A stretch of DNA of 64,000 nt from positions 4,154,001-4,218,000 of the forward strand of contig AP025179.1 in the NCBI GenBank assembly GCA_021654635.1, in the 5' to 3' direction. This DNA is from Mycobacterium kiyosense. GTDB taxonomy: Bacteria > Actinomycetota > Actinomycetes > Mycobacteriales > Mycobacteriaceae. A program made the translations under genes and the position numbers. This document shows positions 1 to 8,920 of this stretch, in pieces (the stretch's first letter is position 1; the number at the start of each line of letters is the position of its first letter). Below the pieces are notes generated by a model, which was given only the letters and a program-made list of their open reading frames with translations, did not search any database and was not told where the DNA came from.

Positions 1-172
1 TCGCGGCGAATTGGGCCGACGGGAGAACCCGGACCGGCTGGCAGCCAGCCTGATCGCCGCCCTGCAGGGCGGCATGTTACTGGCACGGATCAACGGGGAC
101 CTCACGACGCTGCGCGACACTTTGAACGCGGCGGTGGACAACATTCGCCGTCGCACCGTGCCGCCAAGCTGA
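1..172 (+). CDS. TetR/AcrR-family transcriptional regulator, C-terminal end only
   Basis: The window opens inside this gene; 56 C-terminal residues are visible, ending with TGA at 170-172. The helical segment containing LIAALQGGMLLARI and a following amphipathic helix are typical of the C-terminal ligand-binding/dimerisation domain of TetR/AcrR regulators. The DNA-binding half lies outside the window. A perfect palindrome sits 68 bases downstream, just before a haloalkane dehalogenase relic, so local control of that gene is a reasonable inference. Family assignment rests on this tail alone. Confidence 0.6.
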   Translation, partial: RGELGRRENPDRLAASLIAALQGGMLLARINGDLTTLRDTLNAAVDNIRRRTVPPS

Positions 173-240
173 CCGCGGTTCATGCCGGACGACTCCGGCC
201 GACAGCCGCCGCACGCTGACCTGCATTCCCAGCAGCAAAC

Positions 241-256
241 TGTACTTGACAGTACA
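241..256. promoter_or_regulatory. Palindromic operator TGTACT-N4-AGTACA
   Basis: Perfect 6-bp inverted repeat with a 4-bp spacer, between the TetR-type gene end and the dehalogenase start at 317. A TTGACA string overlaps it but no convincing -10 hexamer follows at 16-18 bp. Size and position fit a TetR-type operator; the pairing with the upstream regulator is inference. Confidence 0.5.
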
Positions 257-316
257 ATAACGTTCGGGCATGGTGATGATGCGCGTCATCTGAGCACCCA
301 TACGGACGGAGCAGCT

Positions 317-1229
317 TTGCAGATTCTTCGCACGCCTGACCAGTGTTTCGCTGACCTTCCGGACTATCCGTTCCAGCCCCACTACATCGATGTGGCCAGC
401 GGCGATGGCAACACCATCCTGCGAGTGCACTACGTCGACGAGGGACCTGCCGACGCGCCGCCGGTACTGCTGCTGCACGGTGAGCCGTCGTGGTGGTTCC
501 TTTACCGCAAGATGATTCCGGTGATTACCAGCGCAGGTTTGCGCGCAGTGGCGATCGACTTGGTCGGCTTCGGCCGCAGCGACAAGCCGGCCAGTCGGGA
601 CGACTACACCTACCAGGCTCACGTCGACTGGACCCGCGCTGCCATCGAGGCGATCGGACTCACCGATATCACCCTGGTTTGCCAAGACTGGGGTGGGCTG
701 ATCGGGTTGCGCCTAGTGGGTGAAGATCCCGATCGCTTTGCCCGCGTCGTTGCCGCCAACACGTTCTTGCCTACGGGAGACCGACGTCTCGGCAAGGCTT
801 TCCTAGCTTGGCAGAAATACAGTCAGGAGACGCCCAACTTCGACGTCGGCAAGATCGTCAGTGGCGGCTGCTCGACAGCGCTCACACACGACGAGATCGC
901 CGCCTATGACGCCCCGTTTCCTGATGACACCTACAAGGCCGGCGCCCGGCAATTCCCGATGCTGGTGCCGACCAGCCCGGACGACGCTGCCGCCGCGGCG
1001 AATCGGGCAGCATGGGACGCGCTGGGACGCTACGACAAGCCGTTTCTGTGCGCATTCTCCTGACCTGACATCACCGGTGGCGCCGACGGGCGCTGCGCCT
1101 GTTGACTCCTTCTGGTGCGCACGCCTACGAACCCGTCACGATAACCGGGGCTGGACACTTCCTCCAGGAGGACAACGGCCGTGAACTCGCCTCCGCGGTA
1201 GCCACTTTCATCGCTGCTACGTCGCGATG
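317..1229 (+). pseudogene. Haloalkane dehalogenase (alpha/beta hydrolase), inactivated
   Basis: Encodes a relative of mycobacterial haloalkane dehalogenases of the Rv2296 type, which hydrolyse carbon-halogen bonds to alcohol plus halide in the cytoplasm. The TTG start at 317 gives LQILRTPD, matching the usual N-terminus. Visible landmarks are the oxyanion-hole HGEPSW, the nucleophile elbow CQDWGG (Asp nucleophile) and, in another frame near 1150, the catalytic-His segment GAGHFLQED. The frame meets TGA at 1061-1063 after KPFLCAFS, continues in frame with PDITGGAD, then shifts near 1090-1115 before ending with TGA at 1227-1229. Two lesions make it a pseudogene. The usual length is about 300 residues. 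Confidence 0.82.
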
Positions 1230-1282
1230 AAGCCCGACAGAAGCGAAATCCCTCGTGCGCGTACTGGGCGGTCGGTCATCTG

Positions 1283-2592
1283 GTGATGTATCGCAACGCA
1301 GGCGACGACGGGCAGCTGCAAACGCCAGACAAGCAGCGAGCTTCGCCGATCGCTGAACCGCAGCGCTTGCCGGCAACGTTGTCGCGGCAGTCGAGTCGCG
1401 GAGTCGACCACCGCGCGCAACTGCGTCTCGCCGTATTCGCGGCTCATGCTCTGGTGTTTTCGTCGTGGGTGGCCCACATCTCTCACGTTAAAGGCGACTT
1501 GGGACTTTCCGACGGCGAGCTGGGCGATGCTCTGCTGGGTGCTCCTTTGGGTGCTTTGCTGGCGACGACGCTGTGCGTCTGGGTGTTGGCCACGCTGGGA
1601 AGTCACCATTCTCATCCTTGGTCATTGTGGCCGGCTACGCGGCGTCTGGGCTTCCTTCTGGTCTGCCAGTCCGAGATGGAGCTTTTTCTGGCGCTGACGT
1701 GTGTGGGTTTCTTTTTAGGCGGACTGGACGTCGCGATGAACGTTCAAGCCGCTGCGGTTGAGCGTCTCGCTGCGAGCCCGATCATGTGTCGCTTCCACGG
1801 GGTGCGCAGCGTCGCCGTGTTGCTGGGGTCTTTGATCGGCGCGGCCTGCGTGAGCGCGGACGTGGACCTGGCTGCCCAGCTGACCGTCATCGGCGCCATG
1901 GTCATTGTCGTAGTCCTGCCGCTTTCCCGCGGCTTGCCCAGCGACCCGGCACCCACCGCCGGTAAGCGAACCGAACGGCCTCCGCGGATCTGGAGAAGTC
2001 CGACCGTAATGATCTTGTCGGCCGTCGCGTTCGCGTCTTTTCTGTGTGAAGGATCCGCATCCGACTGGTCGGGCGAGTATCTTGGCCGCGTCGTCGGCGC
2101 GGCGCCTGCCGTGGCCGCGCTCAGCTACGTGCCATTCACTTGGTGATGTAATGTGACGCGTTTGGCGGCCGCCGGCTGTACAGGCGCATATCCATCCGCC
2201 GGCTGCTGCCGACATTGGCGCTGTTCGCCGCCGGGGGTCTGTGCGTAACACTGGTAACCGCCGATCTTACGGCGACTTTTGTGGGGTTTGCGGCTTTAGG
2301 CGCGGGAGTGGCGCTGCTGGTGCCCGCTGCGATGACGGCCGCATACTCCCCGAGCGACGCGGGAACCGCAATTGCCTTGGTCGCCGCCATCGGCTGGGTC
2401 GGCTATCTCATTGGTCCACCGTTGATCGGCCAACTGGCCCAGCGGGCCGGGCTGTCCGTGGCGCTGGTCACCGTCCCGGTCATGATGACGCTGGTTGCGA
2501 TCGCGATCCGATTCACCGACGCTTTCGACGCGGCAGACGCATTCCCTGCGGACAACGTCAACCATGACGGCGAACGCCGGGGGCCGAATTGA
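1283..2592 (+). pseudogene. MFS transporter, degraded
   Basis: Pieces of a 12-helix major facilitator transporter. An N-terminal hydrophobic stretch (VFAAHALVFSSWVAHI) and the MFS-like loop GGLDVAMNVQAAAVE are readable. About 30 residues between roughly 1595 and 1690 make sense only in another frame, a stop follows VPFTW near 2144, and the last four helices (2215-2592, for example AALGAGVALLVPAAM and AIGWVGYLIGPP) are in a third frame. At least three lesions. The substrate cannot be inferred; neighbours are a dehalogenase relic and egtA. Confidence 0.75.
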
Positions 2593-2710
2593 GTCGAATA
2601 TCTCGGAGCTTTCAGCGCAGCCTGGTGAGCCGCAACCAGGGTGCGCCCGAGCAACCGGACGCACTGCCGGTGGCGCACAGCGGTGGTTGGGACCTCGAGG
2701 GAAAGCCGCT

Positions 2711-3988
2711 ATGACACATTCTGTTGCACCCCAGCTGGATCAGGACCGCCTGCCCGTTACCGAGCTGGCCGATTCGGCGGCGGCGGCGCACTACATCACT
2801 CGCGGGTGTTTCACCGATGGCCGGTCGGGGCGGGTCGGTCTGGAGGTCGAGGCGCACTGCTTCGACCCGGGTGCCCCCGCCCGCCGACCGGGCTGGGAAG
2901 AGATCACTGACGTTCTCGACGCGCTTCCCCCGCTACCGGGCGGCAGCGCGTTCAGCGTGGAACCTGGTGGCGCGGTCGAGCTGTCCGGGCCACCCGCCGA
3001 GGGCGTACTTCCTGCCGTAGGCGCGATGGCAACCGACCAGGCGGTGCTTCGATCGGCTTTCGGCAATGCCGGGCTGGGTCTGGTGTTGTTGGGCACCGAA
3101 CCGCTACGCGAACCCGAGCGCGTCAATCCGGGCGCACGCTACCGCGCCATGGAACGATTCTTCGTCGCCGGCAATACCGCTGCCGCTGGTGCGGCGATGA
3201 TGACATCGACGGCATCCATCCAAATCAACCTCGACGCGGGACCGCAGGCCAGGTGGGCGGCACGACTACGGCTGGCACACGCGTTGGGTCCGACGATGAT
3301 CGCGATCACCGCCAACTCGCCGTTATTGCGCGGGAAGTTCTCCGGCTGGGTGTCGACCCGGCAACAGGTGTGGGGCCGCCTCGGCTCCGCACGTTGCGGA
3401 CCCATCCAGCAGGCCGACTGCGAGGATCCGGCCAGCTCCTGGGCGCGCTACGCGCTCAATGCCCCGGTGATGCTGGTACACGCCCCCGACGCCGTCGCGG
3501 TGCGGCGGCGTGTATCTTTCGCCGATTGGGCCGACGGCCGGGTGCTGCTGGGCGGGCGTCGCCCCAACACCGCCGACCTCGACTACCACCTGACCACTCT
3601 GTTTCCGCCGGTGCGCCCCCGCGGCCGACTCGAGATCCGCTACCTCGACAGCGTTCCCGACGTGCTCTGGCCGGCCGAGGTGTTCACGCTGGTGACTCTG
3701 CTCGACGACCCGGTTGCCGCCGAGGCCGCGGCCGAGGCCGTCGAACCGGTCGCCGCGGGCTGGGAGACCGCCGCCCGGATCGGCCTAGCTGACCGGCGGC
3801 TGCGCGCGGCCGCCGAGCGGTGCGTGGCCATTGCCGCCGAACGAGTACCCGCTGAACTCGAAGATGCGATGAGCAGGTTGATCCGCAACGTCGAGCGCGG
3901 CCGTTGTCCGGCCCACGACCTGACCGACCGGGTGATGGAGCGTGGCATCACAGCCACGGTCGCTGAGCTGGCGCACGAAGGATGGTGA
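2711..3988 (+). CDS. egtA: Glutamate-cysteine ligase EgtA (ergothioneine biosynthesis)
   Basis: A 425-residue protein matching mycobacterial EgtA (Rv3704c type, GCS2 family). The family joins glutamate and cysteine with ATP to give gamma-glutamylcysteine, the sulfur donor for ergothioneine. Recognisable stretches are [11 protein letters not shown] near residue 45 (metal/substrate region), [13 protein letters not shown] near 160, and a C-terminal RLEIRYLDS block. The ATG at 2711 gives the usual N-terminus MTHSVAPQ; an upstream in-frame extension to 2495 overlaps the MFS relic and is rejected. The frame is intact. The next gene is a broken egtD, and egtB and egtC, which lie between them in M. 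tuberculosis, are absent, so this is probably a spare copy that has lost its pathway context. Confidence 0.88.
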   Translation: MTHSVAPQLDQDRLPVTELADSAAAAHYITRGCFTDGRSGRVGLEVEAHCFDPGAPARRPGWEEITDVLDALPPLPGGSAFSVEPGGAVELSGPPAEGVLPAVGAMATDQAVLRSAFGNAGLGLVLLGTEPLREPERVNPGARYRAMERFFVAGNTAAAGAAMMTSTASIQINLDAGPQARWAARLRLAHALGPTMIAITANSPLLRGKFSGWVSTRQQVWGRLGSARCGPIQQADCEDPASSWARYALNAPVMLVHAPDAVAVRRRVSFADWADGRVLLGGRRPNTADLDYHLTTLFPPVRPRGRLEIRYLDSVPDVLWPAEVFTLVTLLDDPVAAEAAAEAVEPVAAGWETAARIGLADRRLRAAAERCVAIAAERVPAELEDAMSRLIRNVERGRCPAHDLTDRVMERGITATVAELAHEGW

Positions 3989-4043
3989 CTCTCCAACCGC
4001 CGCGCCCCGTGGCACGGCCGGTCTGGTACCGGAAAGGACTGCT

Positions 4044-4987
4044 ATGACGGTAACCCTGTCGAACCACCTGGCCGTGGACTCCGCCTACGAGGCATTGCGT
4101 GATGTCTTCCGTGGACTACAAAAGACACCGAAAGAACTGCCGCCCAAGTGGTTTTACGATTCAGTAGGCAGCAGATTGTTTGATCGGATCACCCGGCTGC
4201 CCGAGTACTATCCGGCTCGCGCGGAGACACAGATCCTGTCGGCACGTTCCGCCGAGGTTGCCGGCGCTAGTGCCGCGGACTCCTGGTCGAATTAGGCACC
4301 GACGAAACCGCGCTGGTTGAAACGACGGTTGTAAAGATGCCGGCACGCTACGCCGGTACGTGCCGTTCGACGTCGACGCGAGCACGCTCTCGGCGTCAGT
4401 AGCTAAGATCCGCCACGACTATCCGAACATCGAGATCCATGCGGTCTGTGGTGATTTCGAGAAATACCTAAGCGAGATCCCCGTTAAAGGGCGGCGACTC
4501 TCGTGTTCCGGCTCAACGACCAGCACCGCCCCGAGCCACGCGCCGAATTCTCGCGGCACTGGCCGCCGCGATGCGATCGCGGACAGCTTGCTGCTGGGCA
4601 CCGACCCGTGAAAGACCCAGGCCGGCTGGTGCGAGCGTACGACGATGCCGCCGGGGTGACCGCCCGGCCTCAACCGCAATGTGCTCGCGGTGATCAATCG
4701 GGAGCTCGACGCCAATTTCGACCTCAGCGGCTACGCGCGCATGTCGCCCGGTGGAATGTCCGGGCCGAACGCAGAGATGTGGCTGCGGGCCGTCGGCCCC
4801 CAGCGGTACACGTCGCCTTGACCTGACGGTCGAGTTCACCGCCGGCGAGGAGATGCTCACCGAAGTTGCGCAAGTTCCGATCCGGAAGCGGTGGTCGCCG
4901 AACTCGCCGCGTCGGGCTGGAGCGCACCCGGTGGTGGGATCGACGGACGCCGGCGATTCGGTCTCGGTACCGCGCGAAAAGCGGTAG
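4044..4987 (+). pseudogene. egtD: Histidine methyltransferase EgtD, inactivated
   Basis: Begins with a good ATG and RBS (GGAAAGGA) 55 bp after egtA and reads as EgtD, the SAM-dependent histidine trimethylase of ergothioneine synthesis (about 320 residues), for its first ~75 residues ([31 protein letters not shown]). It then shifts frame repeatedly. VPFDVDAST with EIHAVCGDFEKY (from about 4360), a GRLVRAYDDAAGV segment (from about 4620), NVLAVINRELDANFDL and FTAGEEMLTEV all match EgtD in order but in different frames, with stops between. At least four lesions, so clearly non-functional. Confidence 0.87.
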
Positions 4988-5130
4988 ACGCCAGGCAAGA
5001 AAAAGTCGAGAAACCGGATGATGATGAATTACCAAGGCATTACGCCGCTCTCGCGAGTCCGATCCCGGTCGCGTTCGGCGCTGGCCCCCTCCCGAGGACT
5101 GCCGTCCATTTCCGGAGGAACCACTTTTTC

Positions 5131-5238
5131 GGAGAGTCTTTGACGGCGTGGCCAGTTGTGGTTGTCGCGGCTGCGCCAGGTATCGGGACCTTCGGAAGTT
5201 GGCGCAACTACTCACTACGCGGGAGAAGACTCATCGGC
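5131..5238 (-). repeat. Inverted dispersed repeat, copy 1 (~108 bp)
   Basis: Read on the minus strand, this stretch closely matches 9678-9785 read on the plus strand. Shared blocks are GCGTAGTGAG, GGTCCCGATA, GGCGCAGCC and CACGCCGTCA in the same order and spacing. It begins inside the last codons of the haloacid dehalogenase relic and runs past its stop codon. The two copies face each other across 4.4 kb. No transposase is visible between them. Confidence 0.7.
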
Positions 5239-5919
5239 GCGGCTGATGATTGCCGCCACCTCCCGTAGATCGCTGGCGACGATCTCCGGCTGCGGCAGGC
5301 CGGAGATCGGCAGCGGGGCGTTGCCGGCGTGGGTAATCAGCTCGCCGCCGAGCCCGACCGATTGCGCGCCGGTGGTGTCCCAGACGTGGGCGGCGACCAT
5401 CATGCATTCCCGCCGCTGCCACGCCAAGCTCGGGTCGCAGCGCGCAGATACACGTCGGCGCGGGTTTGAACACTCGGTGTGAGGCGACGTGCTGAGCTGG
5501 CGCTCGAAAACGGTGCCCCAGTCCGCGTAGCGTTCCAGCGGGCTGGCACCGCCCGGATTGGGCGGTAGAGTTTGTCAGCGTCACGAGGCGAAACCGTTGT
5601 TACGTAGGACTGTCAATCCATCGGCGACGTCGGGATGTGCAGGAATGGTCAGCATCCCGTGGTCATGTCCGTTCGTCCGCCTTCGGCGATGCTGATGACG
5701 AGGCGGCATCTGCGCACCCCAGCCCGTGAAGAAGTCGACGTAGTGGTCCGAGAGCGTCGCCGTCATCGAGTAGGTGACCAGCCGATCGAACCACGCCCGC
5801 AAGCCTCGCTAAGGTCGATCGCCGAAGGGTCGCTCGAAAAACGGTGCGATGGAATCGATGTCGATCAAAGTCTCGTTGACATCGAACACGAGAACAGATG
5901 GAGCTGCGATCATCGCCAT
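5215..5919 (-). pseudogene. Type II haloacid dehalogenase (HAD family), inactivated
   Basis: Minus-strand relic of an L-2-haloacid dehalogenase. The ATG at 5919 gives the HAD motif I VFDVNETL, whose first Asp is the nucleophile. Then come a TAG after FERPFGDRP, a WFDRLVTYSMTATLSDHY block with PAHPDVADGLTVLR in the next frame, and finally MVAAHVWDTTGAQSVGL with PEIVASDLREVAAI in a third frame, ending at TAG 5215-5217. All landmarks are in the right order over the normal length (about 225 residues), but at least three lesions separate them. Together with the haloalkane dehalogenase at 317 it suggests a former haloalkane degradation route. Confidence 0.8.
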
Positions 5920-5922
5920 CAT

Positions 5923-6495
5923 CTACGGTGTGGTCGTCGATAAAGCCCCGCGTATTTGCGACGGGTGTTTACAATGGCGGTAATCCACCGCAGGGGGAAT
6001 GTCGTGTCCTTGTCCGCGTTCATTGGCGGAACGGGGGCCATGGAAGCGGCGTTCGGCTTCGGCAATGGGGAGGTCTTTGATGCTCGCTTCTCGGCGGCGC
6101 ATGAGTCCGTCGTCGTCGAATTCCCATAACTCGTTGCCGTAACTGCGGTACCACTGATGGCTGGCGTCGCGCCATTCATATTGGAAGCGCACGGCGATGC
6201 GGTTCCCGCGGAATCCCCACAGGCTTTTGCGCAGCACGTAGTCGAGTTCGTGTTCCCATTTTCTGGTGAGGAACTCGATCACGATTGCGGGGCGGCCGGA
6301 TAGGAATTGGTCGCGGTTGCGCCATACGGAGTGGGGTGTAGGCCAGGCTGACGTGGCGGGGGTCGCGGGTATTCCAGGCGTCTTCGGCGGCTGGACTTTC
6401 TTGCAGTGCTGTGACGGTGTCGAACGGTGGGGGAAGCGTCGTTGCTCAGGCACGTTGGCGCGGATCCTCGTTGGTGGTTGTTCGTGATCGTGCAT
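5923..6495 (-). pseudogene. DUF1348 (NTF2/SnoaL-like) protein, frameshifted
   Basis: The central part ([53 protein letters not shown]) is the DUF1348 family, small NTF2-fold proteins of unknown reaction. The N-terminal 60 residues only match the family in another frame ([20 protein letters not shown]), so indels lie near 6325 and 6430. The family normally ends shortly after the PIAE motif; here a 40-residue unrelated tail follows, suggesting a third lesion. It lies 3 bp upstream of the haloacid dehalogenase relic on the same strand and 15 bp downstream of the next gene, so it was an operon member. Confidence 0.7.
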
Positions 6496-6510
6496 GGTAA
6501 CTGACGACTC

Positions 6511-7068
6511 TTAGTTCTGGTGGTGGTTCAGGGGCGACGACGTGCGCCAGTCGTTGTCGACATGAGCCAAGACGTTGAAGTAGTTGGTCAGGCCGTTGAG
6601 CGCCAAGGCGACGACCGTCGATCCTTCCTTCGGTAGCGCCGGCTCTGCGGCGCAGCCTTGACTTCGGTTTGTCAACGCCGCCGGCGTTGGCGGCGATGGT
6701 GTTGACAGTTTGAGCAGCGCGGCCACGTGGGCGTCCTTCGAGTCACCGCCCTCTCGCGCCTTGAAGCGAAGGCTGTCGGAGTCCAGCTTGCGATGCTGGC
6801 GCTGTGATGTGGAGTGCGCGCGGGACAGGCAGTACCGCATCCAGCCCAGTTCTGCGGTGGCGATCGCGAGCCGCTCGCGCACCGCTGGGCTCAACACGCC
6901 GCCGGCGACCGCGCCCGACAGCGCCAGGTAAGCCTGCAGCAGAGTAGGACTGCTGGCCATCACCTTGGTCATGTTGGGGGTCAGTCCCAGCGATTTGTGT
7001 ACTTGGGCGAGCAGCTCGGCAGCCCGGCCGGTGGCGGCCTCGGGCTCGACGGGAACAAAGTTAGCCAT
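6511..7068 (-). pseudogene. Carboxymuconolactone decarboxylase/AhpD-like protein, frameshifted
   Basis: The first 90 residues from ATG 7068 (MANFVPVEPEAATGRAAELL, then AVAGGVLSPAVRERLAIATAE) and the tail (LNGLTNYFNVLAHVDNDW) are the carboxymuconolactone decarboxylase/peroxidase-associated family. The middle, which should carry the redox pair C-x-x-C followed by a His, reads WMRYCLSRAH and then runs out of frame for about 60 residues, so the first catalytic Cys and the helical core are lost. First gene of a minus-strand operon leading to DUF1348 and the haloacid dehalogenase, and it sits directly behind the palindrome at 7096-7126. Confidence 0.72.
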
Positions 7069-7095
7069 TGCGGGTCTCTTTCTTTCCGCCATCAC

Positions 7096-7126
7096 CTAAT
7101 GGATGAATATGAGTTCTCTCCATTAG
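7096..7126. promoter_or_regulatory. Operator CTAATGGA-N15-TCCATTAG
   Basis: Perfect 8-bp inverted repeat, 28 bp upstream of the CMD-like start at 7068. Its core CTAATG-N19-CATTAG recurs with identical spacing at 13448-13478 in front of another operon. The nearest regulator genes are the two CGNR-type proteins, which are the obvious candidates to bind it (inference). Confidence 0.65.
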
Positions 7127-7280
7127 CAATCTACCACTGCCTTCTAACGGGTGCAAGGCTTTCTACCCGTGAGAATGTCGGTGTGTGACGACGGGAACAC
7201 CCGCGTGGCTCCCGCCCGCCGAGCCGGCGCCGGTTCGCCTGACGTCCACCATCTGGGCCGGCCCAGCCGCAGTCAACATG

Positions 7281-7371
7281 CGAGCCGGTGACGCCCCCGG
7301 ATGTGTGCTTTACGAACACATTTGTGACCGGTGTGACGCTCAAAGTCGATGGCGGCCAGCATCTGACTTAA
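7281..7371 (+). pseudogene. SDR oxidoreductase, C-terminal relic
   Basis: About 25 codons ending at TAA 7369-7371 read FVTGVTLKVDGGQHLT, the hallmark C-terminus of classical short-chain dehydrogenases. Nothing upstream in the three forward frames resembles the Rossmann glycine motif or the YxxxK site, so only the tail survives. Confidence 0.55.
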
Positions 7372-7407
7372 TCCACCAACGACGATCGGGCCGCCGACGA
7401 CGACGGG

Positions 7408-8039
7408 TCAGATTCGCCGGTTCGTCTCAGCTGCGGACGTTCGGTGACGCCGTACTTTGGCGCGGTTGCCGCAGATTGCCATGGAACACCAGCGTCGGCG
7501 GTGGGCTTTGGTGCGGTCGTAGAAAATGACGGTGCAGCCAGGGCATTGCCGGATCAGGGTCGGGTCGCCCTCGACGAGCAGGTGCGCCCAGGCTTGTGCG
7601 GATAGGACCAGAAGCTGTGTGGGCTGTTCCCAGTGCCGCCGCTCATGCAGCAAGAGAGTGTCATGGTCGGGGTTGAGCTGGGTGTGGGGCGCTCGATCCT
7701 GCGCCAGCAGCGCATTCAGCTCGTCAACCAGCATCAATCAAACTGGCACCGACTTTCGCCCGCCCAGTCCAACAGAATCGGCCGCAGCTTCTCCCGAAGA
7801 GTACGGGCATCCCCAGTGGCGCCGTCGAGTTGACCAGCGCTGAACAGATCTTCGAGCACTGCGCGGTCGTCGTCGTCGATGAGTCCCGTGCGTGCGAGCC
7901 ACCGTACATAATTCGCCCCGTCTCCGATCAATTCGATTGGCTCTGAACCTGGGGAAGGCGTGGCCCGGCTGTTCAGTAGTTCCAGGGCCGGGTCTCCCGC
8001 GAGGCCGACGATGACATCGAGCGGCTGCATCGGCCTCAC
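7408..8039 (-). pseudogene. CGNR zinc-finger transcriptional regulator, frameshifted
   Basis: The N-terminal half (MQPLDVIVGLAGDPALELLN and following, from about 8030) and the C-terminal half (LVDELNALLAQDR to the end) are the two domains of ABATE/CGNR-type regulators. The C-terminus shows the zinc-finger Cys pairs in CPGCTVIF and CSMAICGNRAKVRRHR, including the diagnostic CGNR. The halves are in different frames, joined near 7735 where TTGATTGATG carries both the stop of the first and an ATG of the second. A single lesion; a sequencing error or a recent mutation are both possible. Divergent from the SnoaL-like gene at 8167. Confidence 0.7.
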
Positions 8040-8085
8040 CTTCCCGGGCGGATCACCGCCGCACTGGTAACCGCTCAACTACATG

Positions 8086-8141
8086 TTGACAGGTTAGCAA
8101 GCGCGGGTGTAACCTTTGAAACATCTTTTCAGAAGTTACAC
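8086..8141 (+). promoter_or_regulatory. Promoter with overlapping inverted repeat
   Basis: TTGACA at 8086-8091 is followed after 17 bp by GTAACC, a plausible -35/-10 pair for the gene at 8167. The -10 region lies in one arm of a perfect inverted repeat GTGTAAC (8107-8113) and GTTACAC (8135-8141), so a bound regulator would block the promoter. The binder is unknown; the divergent CGNR gene is adjacent. Confidence 0.45.
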
Positions 8142-8166
8142 GGGTGGACTGGGAGCGAGGGTTGCG

Positions 8167-8655
8167 ATGGGTGTCATTAAGCACAAGAAGATCGACGTCG
8201 ATGGGAACGCCGGATCCGAACCGGTTGCGGCATCGGGCTCGGAATCCGAAGCAACGAGTGCGACCTACCGGGCGCCCTTGGAGATCGTCAAAGAACTCTA
8301 CGCAAAATTGACCGCCGGCGATTCAAGCGGCGCGCTGGCCCTGATGTCTGACGACATCGAGTGGATCACCATGATGGACTACAAGGTCGCCGGCCGTGGC
8401 CCGCAGAAAGTCCTTGAGGGCATGCTGATGCCGGCAATGGAAGAGTGGGAGCCATACACGCTGACGCCGCACGAATTCATCTGTGACGGCGATAAAGTCG
8501 TATCGGTGGGGCGGTTCGAAGGAACGAACCGCGCGACCGGCAAGCACGTGGAGGTCGACTACTCTCACATCTGGGAAGTGAGAGGTCACAAGATAGTGCG
8601 ACACCGTCAATTCATCGACACGGGCAAGATTGAGCCAGCGCGCCATCTCGGCTGA
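8167..8655 (+). CDS. SnoaL/NTF2-like polyketide-cyclase-fold protein
   Basis: A 162-residue protein with a ~35-residue polar N-terminus followed by one SnoaL/NTF2-like domain: IVKELYAKLTAGDSSGALAL at the start, DDIEWITMMDYKV, then a strand-rich half with the closing VRGHKIVRHRQFIDTGKI. The family includes ketosteroid-isomerase-like enzymes and ligand-binding proteins; the reaction cannot be inferred. The ATG at 8167 is preferred because GGGAGCGAGG lies 6-15 bases upstream; an ATG at 8116 would fall inside the operator. Its frame is intact, unlike most neighbours, so it may still be functional. Confidence 0.72.
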   Translation: MGVIKHKKIDVDGNAGSEPVAASGSESEATSATYRAPLEIVKELYAKLTAGDSSGALALMSDDIEWITMMDYKVAGRGPQKVLEGMLMPAMEEWEPYTLTPHEFICDGDKVVSVGRFEGTNRATGKHVEVDYSHIWEVRGHKIVRHRQFIDTGKIEPARHLG

Positions 8656-8773
8656 GGCCGCCGGGGGACATGAGGACCAACCTGCGTTTCGTATGATGCC
8701 AATCCTCCTCACAGGCCCAGCGTTCTGTGAATTTGACATCCCAACTGCGAGAGTCCGCTGATGCAAGAGTTTG

Positions 8774-8920
8774 ATGACGAACTGTTCCGAACAGACACCA
8801 GGGCACTCAGGGTCGGCCCGTGCACGGGGACGGCTTGACCAGCTGGAAGAAGAACTCGACGAAATCGCCACGCGCACCGACAAACTGATGACCACCACCT
8901 TTGGAGCGGAATCCCGATGA
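8774..8920 (+). CDS. Small charged ORF overlapping the hydrolase start (doubtful)
   Basis: 48 codons ending in TGA that overlaps the ATG of the next gene (ATGA). The second half, RLDQLEEELDEIATRTDKL, is a strongly heptad-like helix of the kind that closes MerR-type regulators. It could be the surviving tail of a regulator or a real small protein; no start signal is convincing. Confidence 0.25.
   Translation: MTNCSEQTPGHSGSARARGRLDQLEEELDEIATRTDKLMTTTFGAESR

Noticed and set aside
246..280. TTGACA considered as a -35 box for the dehalogenase
   Set aside because: No acceptable -10 hexamer at 16-18 bp; the hexamer is part of the palindrome.
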